A DNA stretch of 64,000 bases from Diplonema japonicum (Eukaryota; Euglenozoa; Diplonemea; Diplonemida; Diplonemidae). The stretch spans positions 186,001 through 250,000 of the forward strand of contig OZ025673.1 in NCBI GenBank assembly GCA_964019335.1, read 5' to 3'. The notes beneath the pieces were generated by a model, which was given only the letters and a program-made list of their open reading frames with translations, searched no databases and had not been told where the DNA came from. The translations under genes and the position numbers were made by a program. This document shows positions 56,969 through 64,000 of the stretch, one piece after another. Every line of letters starts with the position of its first letter. Within the stretch, counting starts at the first letter, position 1.

Positions 56969-57508
56969 TTACATGTTCATCTTAATTTCACAAATGAGGG
57001 CATCGGACTCCCTCAACTCGATCTCCCTCAAAGCCTCAGAATTCGTGTATCGATCATAACGCAATCTGGTACGCTGGGGGCTGAGGTAAGTACTACCACC
57101 CATGGCATGGGATGAGTCAGATGACGATGAGGGATTGTTACAGTTCAAGTCATCCCAGTTGTATCTGCCACCAGAGACACCTGAGCCTACAACACTGTGA
57201 TTACCGCCAAATGGAGGAGGAAGGGTTTGTGCGATGTCAGGCCGGGCTGTTCTAAGCAAAAACATAAAGTAGCAAACGAATATGGTGGTCATACACCAGA
57301 AAAGCCTGAAATCTCCGTCATATGTCTTAGCCTTGATTTGTGCCATTAGTGATAAGTGGTACTCCCCTGGCAAGTGCGCCTCTTGCATGGCTCTGTCATT
57401 CAAATCTGCGATTGTCTCTTCCACACTCCTTTCTTTTCGGTTTCTGAACGAGTACGCCTTCATAGGCCTCAGCCTGTGGGAAAACAGCAGCCTTTGTGTG
57501 GCTTTCAT
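56969..57508 (-). CDS. Small single-span membrane protein, 179 residues
   Basis: The frame begins MKATQRLLFSHRLRPMKAYS, basic and without acids, so it looks like a mitochondrial targeting peptide. A membrane helix lies near residue 75 (FWCMTTIFVCYFMFLLRT). The N-terminal side carries a short charged helix (RSVEETIADLNDRAMQEAH), and the C-terminal half is Ser/Gly/Asn-rich, ending in charged residues (LREIELRESDALICEI). It could be a respiratory-complex accessory subunit, as for other small proteins here. An acceptor-like TTTTCCCACAG lies just before the second Met codon (57463), so a shorter form starting MKAYSFRNRK is possible. No family is recognised. Confidence 0.55.
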   Translation of the reverse strand: MKATQRLLFSHRLRPMKAYSFRNRKERSVEETIADLNDRAMQEAHLPGEYHLSLMAQIKAKTYDGDFRLFWCMTTIFVCYFMFLLRTARPDIAQTLPPPFGGNHSVVGSGVSGGRYNWDDLNCNNPSSSSDSSHAMGGSTYLSPQRTRLRYDRYTNSEALREIELRESDALICEIKMNM

Positions 57509-57843
57509 TTATTTTATTTTTGCCCCTTTTGTGTTGTGTTGTGTTTGTGTGCGGTGCTTCTTTTTTTTTTTTTTTTTTTTCCCCACAAGAAAAAAAAAAA
57601 AATAAGAAAAGGAAGATGAAACACACCAAGGGTTCTTTTTTTTTTTAAAGGGGAAGGGGAAGGAAAAAAAAAGGTTCAGTCAAGGGGGGGGGAGGTTGGC
57701 CAAGGGTGAAAGAAAAAAAAATGCGGGAAAAAAAATTATTTTTTTTTTAAATATCAGATACAGGAGGGGGGGGTATTTTTTTTTTTGTGGGGAAGAGGGT
57801 TGGGGGAAGAAAAAAAAAAGAAAGAAAAAAAAAAAAAAAGAAC
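57509..57843. other. Homopolymer-rich spacer
   Basis: This stretch lies between the small membrane protein and the candidate gene upstream of it. It is mainly T-, A- and C-runs on the minus strand. It may hold the last exon of the candidate gene at 57844-58031; one acceptor option lies near 57635, but the result is not convincing. Confidence 0.4.
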
Positions 57844-58031
57844 CTCCCGCTCCATTGAAAATCACCACTGCAGCAAATAGACTTGGGATGCTACGGATTC
57901 CTTTTTTTTTTCTTTTCTTCCCCCCCCTTTAGGCTCTTACCACAACCTAGAAAGGACAGCACGTAGAAGAGAGAGCAGGAGGTTTTTTTTTCTTTTTTCT
58001 TTTTTATTTTTTTTCTTCTGGCTCTCCTCAT
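57844..58031 (-). CDS. Candidate small membrane protein, first two exons
   Basis: Exons 57941-58031 and 57844-57900 join across a 40-base intron (GTAAGAGCC, G-run, A-run, AAG) in phase 1. The frame starts MRRARRKKIKKKKEKK and continues SCSLFYVLSFLGCGIRS then IPSLFAAVVIFNGAG, which together form a hydrophobic, membrane-like segment after a very basic start. The intron has exactly the size and layout found in confident genes, which supports the model. A following donor (GAG/GTTCTTT) suggests at least one more exon to the left, not found. Because the first exon contains A-runs, a frame error there is possible. Confidence 0.35.
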
Positions 58032-58094
58032 TGGATATTCCCCGCGCGATAAAAAAAAAAGGAAAAAAAAAAAGAATAGGCGGACCCGTTACAG

Positions 58095-58262
58095 TTACAC
58101 AAACTTCTTACCTACTTGTAATGTATGGTGCTCCAGAACATTCTTTTTGATAGCTACAACAGGTGTTTCTGTTCATTGAAAAAGAAAAAGAACAAACCAT
58201 TCTTTTTTTTTTAAATACTTACAATAACAAGTGTTTTTCTTTGCTCATACCCCCCCACTGCT
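58095..58262 (-). CDS. Candidate last exons of a small gene
   Basis: Segments of about 58219-58262 and 58095-58168 join across a 50-base intron (GTATTTAAAA...AATGAACAG). The frame reads YEQRKTLVIVKTPVV then AIKKNVLEHHTLQVGKKFV and stops at 58095. The upstream edge is an acceptor-like CTTATCAAG after a pyrimidine tract. A competing frame begins with ATG in the first segment (MSKEKHLLL) and also reaches a stop, so the true frame is not certain. The Val/Lys-rich strand pattern resembles a small beta-rich or ribosomal protein. Earlier exons, if any, would lie in 58.3-59.0 kb. This is the rightmost minus-strand gene evidence before the strand switch. Confidence 0.3.
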
Positions 58263-60290
58263 TGATAAGGAATTGGAAGAGGAAAAAAAAAAAGGAAGAA
58301 AAAGAAATTGGCCGTTACCCCCTTTGAGTGAAAACAGGTTTGAAAGGAAAGAGGGAGAGGTAAAAATAGGAAGGAACAAGAGGAAGAGGGGAAGAAAAAA
58401 AAAGAAGAATAAATACAAAACGCTTTTATTCTCTTTTTTGGGGGTGGGGGATGAGGGGAGTAGCAGGGGAAAACAAAAAAAAGATTTAAAAAAAAAAAGA
58501 ATAAAAAAAAAGAAGGGTGAACGAAGGGGGAGAAGGCATAGTTTTGAAGTAGAAAAATCTTACTCTTTTTACTTCATCAACAACAGCCCGCCCCCCCTTT
58601 TCTTCTTTTTTTTGTTTTTTTTTCCCCCCACTTCCCTTCGCTCCCTTGGTTCTTTTTCTTTTTTTTTTCCCTTCTTTTTTTTTTTTTTTTTTTTCAATAG
58701 TTCCTCATTTATCAAAAGGAAGGGGAACCCGGGAAAAAAAAATCCAAACAAAAAAAAAAAAAAAAAAAAAAAAAACGAAAGAGAGGAGGAAGAGAAAGAA
58801 AGCGAGAAAAAAAAAGGGGGGGATGGGGAAAACAGAGGGGTAGTTGGTGCATGTACCCTAGAGAAAAGAAAGAAAGAAACGAGTGGAATTCTTGTTTTTC
58901 CATTTGTACAAATAAAAAACCCCTTCAGCTGAAGCTTCATTGTGATCTCCCCCAGCTTCATGTGGAGAGGCTTTTTTTTTTTTTTTTTTTTTTTAATTTC
59001 CCTAGTTCTCTCACTTTCTTCCCCGTCTCATTTTTTTTTTCCCCCTCCTATAGAGTGAGAGGCTTTATTATTATTTTTTTTCTTTTATTTTTATTTTTTA
59101 GTTCGCTCAATGAGAGGAATATCCTGCAAGGGGATGGGAAGGAGATGGGTTTTTCTTTTTCTTTTTCTTCTTTTTTTTTTAGAACAAGAAGAAACAAAAG
59201 CTCAATAAAAAAAAAAGTTTTTTTTAAATATACTACGATAAAAGAAAAAAAAAAAGAAACAAAAAAGCCACCATTTTTTTTTAAAAGAAAACTGCTTCCT
59301 ATTCTTCTTTTTTTAAAAAAAAAAAAAAAAAGCGCGAGATACTCGCAAGGATAGGTAAAACAGCAAACGAGTGGGTGGGAGGGTGGAAGAAGAGAAAAAA
59401 AAGATTTTAGAAAGATGGAAATAAATAATTAATAAAAAAAATAAAAATAAGGGGAAGAAGAAGAAAAAAAAGAAAAAGAAAAGGGAAAAAACCGTGCGCA
59501 AGAAGAAATGGGAACTCCCTGAAATTATGAACGCCCACATCTTTAAACCCATTTGGTCAAATCTCTGTTTTCGAATTTTGGGATTCTATGATTGGGCTAC
59601 TCCCGGAAAATGCCCACAAAAAAAATCAATTTAAAAAAAAAAGAGAAAAAAAAAAAAAAAAACAGACCTAGAGCAGAGATGTGAGGCGTTAATTTAATAA
59701 AAGGAAACAAAGGGTCCCTTTTCTGTTTCATTTTGTTTTTTTTTTAATTCTTCATTGCTGGCTTTTTTGTTTTCTTTCTTTTCCCCCTCTTTTTTTTTTT
59801 TTTTTTTTTTTTAATCTTTTTATCAAATATCCCCTCCCTTTTTTTTTTCCCCCTTTTTTTTTTTCCCTTTTTCTTTTTTTCCTTCAACACCATAATCATT
59901 AGCGTGTTATCCTTCACCTCGTGTCCCCCCCCCCCCCCCCCCCCACACCTCGGGGAAATAAAAAAAATAAGAAATGGAGCAAAAAGAAATATAAAAAAAA
60001 GAAGAAGAAGAAGAAAAAAGAATTTAATCAAGAGAGAAAACTTAAGAATGCCTAATGCAAGGTAGAAAGCACATTGGAAACCATCAATCCCCCCCCCCCC
60101 CCCCTTCAATTTGTTTTGCAAAAAAAAGGGGGGGGTGAGTGTATAGTGTTCCTGATCTAATCTGTTGGTTTTGCCTCAGAAAGAATAGAGAAAGAAGAAG
60201 AAAAAAAAGAAAGTTCTGTAAATCTCTTTTTTTTTTTTTTTTTTTTTTTTTTCCCGTCACCTTTTTTTTCGCTTTACCCCAGGTTAAGAC
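58263..60290. other. Probable divergent strand-switch region
   Basis: To the left, all genes are read leftward; to the right, the best exon evidence is read rightward. The 2 kb between is almost all homopolymer runs: A-runs near 58758-58775, T-runs near 58677-58694 and 59790-59811, and C-runs at 59927-59944 and 60091-60104. A mixed island at 58870-58970 has protein-like frames on both strands, so it was not assigned. In trypanosomatids such divergent regions hold polycistronic transcription starts marked by G-rich tracts; by analogy this could be one. Confidence 0.45.
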
Positions 60291-60520
60291 ATGGGTGCAC
60301 TTCCCGGATTCGACCAGGAGGCTAATGCTGAAAACCTAAAGGACAGTAGCCTTTTGAGGGGCACAGTATTTAAGCGATTTACAGAAACTAAAAATTAATG
60401 AATAAAAAAAAAATAAAAATAAAAAAAGAGGTAGCTTTTGGGTACCCGTTGGTACCATTTTCCCCTTCCAGTTACTCTATAGTCGTGTGGTATATATGTG
60501 TATTGGCATTTTGGCACTAG
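60291..60520 (+). CDS. Small membrane protein, 54 residues, two exons
   Basis: This plus-strand gene is found by reading an A-rich stretch as an intron. Exon 60291-60365 starts 8 bases after TTTACCCCAG, preceded by a long pyrimidine tract, and reads MGALPGFDQEANAEN then LKDSSLLRGT. A 65-base intron (GTATTTAAGCG...A-run...AAGAG, 60366-60430) joins in phase 0 to exon 60431-60520, which reads VAFGYPLVPF, SPSSYSIVVWYICVLAFWH and stops. The result is a soluble N-terminal part and one C-terminal membrane helix, the layout of small respiratory-complex or ER-membrane subunits. Without the splice the first exon would end TVFKRFTETKN. Start context, splice signals and matching phases all agree, so the gene is likely real, though unrecognised. 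Confidence 0.55.
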
Positions 60521-61466
60521 CAAGTAGGTGTTCTTGTCACCTCCCACCCCCCCCCCCCCCCCAACTTCTTAATATTCTTTTTTTGCTGTTGTTGAAAGTG
60601 CATCGAAAAAGGTGTGAAACAAAAATGGGGGGGGTATGATGAACAGGAAGAAAAATAAAAAGGGGAGGGGGGGGGTATAGTAAATCCACAAAAAAGGTCG
60701 GGTGCATATTTGTGGAAGGGACCAATGGGGAAGAATCAAATAAAAAAAAGGGGGGGTGTTTTTTTGATATGACGGAGATTAAGTAATGAAGAAGAAAAGT
60801 AACAAGATTGCTGTAGTCCAGGCACTGTGCTCAAGAAACGGAGAGGAGGGAGGGGGACTTAAAAAAAAGAATTAAAAAAAAAAAACAGAGGGGGGGAACT
60901 GGTTGCCGCAGAATGCTGGCTACGTTTACCCTTCCCCAATTTCGCCCTCTTTTTTTCCCCTTTTCTTTTTTTCTTTTTCCCCCATTCCCCTTCCCCTCCT
61001 TTTCCTTGCTACCTCGTATCCTTCACAAACATAATTCGTGTAAAGAAAAAAAAAAAGTAAAAAAAAATCTTTTTTTTTTGAAAAAAGAAATTTTCATCGA
61101 AGGGAAGGTTTTATTTTAAGGTTTTTTTTTTCGGGTTAAAAAAAAGCGCCTTCCTATCAAAAAAGAAAATCTTTTTTTTTCTCTTTTCTTTTTGAATCTC
61201 CGAAGAAAGAAAAAGGTGTTGGTGGGGGGGGGGCAAAAAATATTGGCTTTTTGTTCTTTCTCTTTTGTTTTCTGTTTCTTTTTTTCTTTTTTCCCCTTAT
61301 TAAAATCGTCTCAAGCTTCGCATTCTTGCTCCGTTGATCATCACCAGAAAGAAGAAAAACACCCCCCATCCCTCGAGAAAGAAAACAAAAAAGAACAAAA
61401 TCGTTTTGTCTCTTTCTTTTCTTAAAATTTTCTTTCTCCTCTCTTATTTTCTTACTGTGACATCAG
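60521..61466. other. Run-rich region with plus-strand frames
   Basis: About 950 bases downstream of the 54-residue gene contain C-, G-, A- and T-runs. A plus-strand ATG at 60786 opens a 29-codon frame (MKKKSNKIAVVQALCSRNG). Near 61300-61370 both strands have protein-like frames (plus: SSQASHSCSVDHHQK; minus: MGGVFLLSGDDQRSK), so strand is unclear there. No complete gene could be drawn. Confidence 0.3.
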
Positions 61467-61512
61467 ACAACAACTGAAGAAGACGCTAATACCTAAAGAG
61501 ACTGGCCCGACG
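61467..61512 (+). CDS. Candidate internal exon on plus strand
   Basis: This 46-base segment is bounded by a pyrimidine-rich TTACTGTGACATCAG acceptor and a GTAAGC donor. In one frame it reads QQLKKTLIPKETGPT with a phase-0 end. Its neighbours on either side were not identified. It may belong to the same gene as the exons near 62.5 kb. Confidence 0.2.
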
Positions 61513-62462
61513 GTAAGCAGGCAGGGCCTTTTTTTTTTTTTTTTTTTTTTTTTCTTTTTTTTTGCTTTCCATTTCTTTTATTCTTCATTTTAAAAACTGA
61601 GGGAGAGGGAGAACAAGTAGTGAGGGGATAATCCTTAAAGAAAAAAAGGAAGAAAAAAAAAAAAAAGGAAGAAAAAAAAAGGGGGCGGGAAGGGGGATTG
61701 GGGAAGTAAGTAACAAAGGGGGTATATTTGTCAAAAATAAGAAGAGAGAGAGAAGGAGAGGGAGAAAACAAGAAAAAAAAATATAAATTCTTTTTTTGAG
61801 GGGGGGGTGCTATTTGAGCTCTCGTCGGGCCTGCAATGACGGTATCATAACAACAAAGAAACAAAAAAAAATCCTTGATTTTTAAGAAGGGTAAAGCAGA
61901 AGAAATAGAAAAAGAGAAGGAGGGGAAAGGTGATAAAGAAAAGGGGAGAGGGCAGGAAGAAGGGAGTGAGGGGGAGAGAAAATCTATCATAGTATTTTAT
62001 CTCCCTTACTTTCCCCCACGGTGCCACACCTAGTCGCTCTCTTCCTCTCTCTCTCTCACGATTTCTTTCCGCCTTTTTTTCATTTTCTAACCAAATTTAC
62101 TTTTTTTTTTCTTCTTCTTCTCCCCCCCTCTTTTGACCAAGCCGCCTTATTTTAGTAGTGGGCTGTTTATTCATGAATTTGACACGAAAAGCTGGTTCAC
62201 GAGCGGGGAAAAAAAAAAAAAGAAATTAATTGCATTATGAAAGTGAAGTCAAATACTACCGCCCGAGAGAGAAGGGGAAACAAACAAAAGTTTTTTTTTG
62301 GGGGGGAGGGAGGGGTGCTTTTTTTTGGGGGGGGACAACAAAATGAATAAAAAATAAAGAGGGAGAGGGGATGGGGGAGCGTGTGTGTTCGGGGTGTCGG
62401 GGACACAAAAAAAAACTTTTTTTTTTCCTTCGTTATTACTTTTTCTTCCTGGGAATGTGCAG
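61513..62462. other. Run-rich region, no assigned gene
   Basis: About 950 bases of runs with a few mixed islands. One plus-strand island near 62155-62210 (acceptor CCTTATTTTAG, then ATG at 62175, MNLTRKAGSRAGK) and another near 62236-62290 (MKVKSNTTARERRGN) could be first exons for the exon chain at 62463. Another at about 61805-61840 ends in a GTATC donor. None is secure. Confidence 0.3.
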
Positions 62463-62675
62463 CGGTTATTCGGGGTGGTATGTAGAGGCACCGTTTGACA
62501 AAAAAAAAAAAAAAAAAAAAAAACCTCCCACCAAAGTTACGAAATTAAGAAGTAAGAAGGAGTCCGGTCACAAGCCCCATGTCCTTATGCTGTTCATGAC
62601 GTGCGCAGGAAAAAAAAAAGAGAAATAATAGAACTAACACACAACTGTTAAAACGTGACCCCAAGAAGCAAGTAG
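62463..62675 (+). CDS. Candidate three-exon segment of a plus-strand gene
   Basis: Exons 62463-62477, 62537-62600 and 62632-62675 are bounded by classical signals: a T-rich tract ending GTGCAG, a GTATGTAGAGG intron with a 26-base A-run ending CCAAAG, a 31-base GTGCGCAGG/A-run/ATAG intron, and a GTAAGTAT donor. All phases agree and the frame stays open: VIRGVTKLRSKKESG, HKPHVLMLFMTTNTQ, LLKRDPKKQV. Two consecutive in-frame joins are unlikely by chance. Start and end of the gene were not found; a later acceptor (TTTTTTTGCAG at 62874-62888) opens onto AITFEKNSSHCFIIINRF. The protein is not recognised; its basic strand-rich look resembles an ER or mitochondrial protein but this is weak. Confidence 0.4.
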
Positions 62676-63980
62676 GTAAGTATTTCCCCCCTTTTTTTTT
62701 AAAGATCGCAAAAGGGAGAACAGGAAAAATAGGAGAATAAAAAAAAAAAAAAAAAAGCGCAGAAAGTGGGCAAGAATGGTGGTGTTTTTTTTTTTTTTTT
62801 TCCCTACTACTTTTGCCATATTTCTTTTTTTTATTTTATTTCACTTCCCCTCACTCTTTGCCCACTTTCCTTTTTTTTTTTTTTGCAGCCATAACATTTG
62901 AAAAGAATTCCTCCCATTGCTTTATCATTATAAATCGATTCCTGTTTCCCCCCATTCTCACTTTACTTATTTTTCTTTTTTTTGGTTTTCCCTAATTCTC
63001 CGCATTGTGTTTTCTTGCTCTATTTCTTTTTTTTCCCCCGTACCCACTAAAGAATTGGGGGGGGTAAAATATGAAAAAAAAATAGAATATGGGAGGTGGC
63101 CAGGGGGAAAGAAATAGATTTAAAAAAAAAAAGAAAAAAAAAAAAAGTAGACACACCACAAACGCGATATACTGTAAAAAATGGTACAGAAACAAGCTCT
63201 TTTTTTTTTTTTTTCTTTTGGGGAGAGGAAGAAAAAAAAAATAAAAATAAAAAAATAAAAAAGAAACAAAATAAAAAAGATCAGCGCCTCCCTGTGAAGC
63301 TTCTTGTTATTCACCCTGACATAAGAGGAAGAAAAAAAAAAGAAAAAAAAAGTGAGGTGCCTGCGCTCGTTTACACAAAACGTAGGAATACCGCAAAAAA
63401 AAAAAAAGAAAAAAAAAGGTCTCAAAAGAAAACAACACGCTGATATCAAGATTTCTAGAAGAGTTTTATGTTTTTTTTTTTTTTTTTAATTTCTTTTCTC
63501 ATCTTAAAAGAAGAAGAGAAAATCAAAAGAAAGAATGACGTATGTCTACAAGGGAGGGCTGGAAAAAAAAACAAAAGGAAGGGGATGGGGGGATCTGATT
63601 TTTATCCCCTTCGCCTGAAGTTCTGAAGGTCCTATTCTGTGGACAAGAAAAAAAAAAAAAAAAGAAGAAGAAAAAAAAGCTAATCACAATCACACCCATA
63701 AAATTAACAAAAAAAAAAGAAAAAAAAAAGAAAAAAAAATAGGGTAAAAGAAGATAGGAGTGGGAAATACAGCTTTTTTTTTTTTTTTTCCCTTCTTTTT
63801 TTTTTCCTTCTTGAAAAAAATTAATTAAAAAAAAAAAGCCACCCCTCAATGTACTACTTACCTTTATCCTTTCTTTTTTTTTTTTTTCCTTTTTTTTCCT
63901 TTTTGTCTTTTTTTCTCGTCTTTTTTTTTTTTTTTTTCCATTGTCCAAGATGAAGAATCGGGGAATCTTTTTTAAAAATA
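62676..63980. other. Run-rich region at right end
   Basis: About 1.3 kb of A-, T- and mixed runs. Plus-strand islands near 62889-62940 (AITFEKNSSHCFIII) and 63281-63331 (DQRLPVKLLVIHPDIRG) and 63352-63394 (SEVPALVYTKRRNTA) look like exons of a plus-strand gene separated by A-runs. Minus-strand alternatives exist, so no gene is called. Confidence 0.3.
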
Positions 63981-64000
63981 AATGTGTGTGTGTGTGTGTG
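63981..64000. repeat. TG dinucleotide microsatellite, running off the window
   Basis: A perfect TG repeat begins at about 63982 and continues to the last base, so its full length is not visible. Confidence 0.85.

Noticed and set aside
60295..60310. GGATTCGACC near 60.3 kb as part of a tRNA or SINE
   Set aside because: The stretch is better explained as coding sequence of the small plus-strand gene, and only 11 bases match the similar word near 24 kb.
1..64000. CRISPR arrays, insertion sequences, bacterial operon signals
   Set aside because: No regularly spaced direct repeats, transposase-like frames or ribosome-binding sites were seen; introns and gene content are eukaryotic.

Overview
This is eukaryotic nuclear DNA from a flagellated protist. 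It carries several ciliary genes (CCDC113, an ODF3-like PG-rich-repeat protein, coiled-coil proteins), short GT-AG introns, and core eukaryotic genes (the proteasome subunit RPN8/PSMD7, the ribosome-biogenesis factor UTP10/HEATR1, an eIF4G-like factor, a GPR107-like Golgi protein). Every confidently placed gene from position 1 to about 58 kb lies on the minus strand, head to tail and often tightly spaced (63 bases between stop and next start at 27.7 kb). Many start codons follow an AG acceptor by only a few bases (2 bases at 35,956). This looks like polycistronic transcription with spliced-leader trans-splicing, as in Euglenozoa. Cis-introns, pentatricopeptide-type proteins and homopolymer-rich spacers fit a diplonemid or related euglenozoan better than a trypanosomatid. 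The lineage is inferred; no rRNA or spliced-leader gene was found.

Layout, read as coordinates. 0-8 kb: partial SAM-like protein, STEEP1-like protein, a hypothetical, a secreted Cys-rich protein and a secreted GH92 mannosidase. 8-20 kb: ubiquitin-like/beta-propeller protein, hypotheticals, a four-exon membrane protein, a PHD-finger protein, a RanBP2/LSD1-type zinc-finger protein, a GAF protein and a PPR protein. 20-30 kb: eIF4G-like factor, second PPR protein, a C1-domain lipase and an amino-acid transporter. 30-43 kb: a three-exon protein with a possible degenerate AAA module, a mitochondrial membrane protein, a 714-residue coiled coil, a 2Fe-2S ferredoxin, RPN8, old yellow enzyme, an ODF3-like protein and CCDC113. 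43-57.5 kb: UTP10/HEATR1 (2145 residues over four exons), a helical-repeat protein, a six-exon GPR107/108-like protein, an SPFH protein and a small membrane protein. From about 58 kb to the end the sequence is dominated by homopolymers, and the recognisable exons switch to the plus strand, so a divergent strand switch lies near 58.3-60.3 kb.

Exon joins were worked out by hand from splice signals and reading phase. Introns are 31-65 bases. Many begin GTAT with a G-run about 6-12 bases in, followed by a long A-run and then AG, instead of a polypyrimidine tract. Reading the A- and T-runs as introns also uncovers small genes hidden in apparently empty DNA, such as a 54-residue membrane protein on the plus strand at 60,291-60,520. 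Two families of short hairpin repeats (three and four copies) recur in the spacers between genes.
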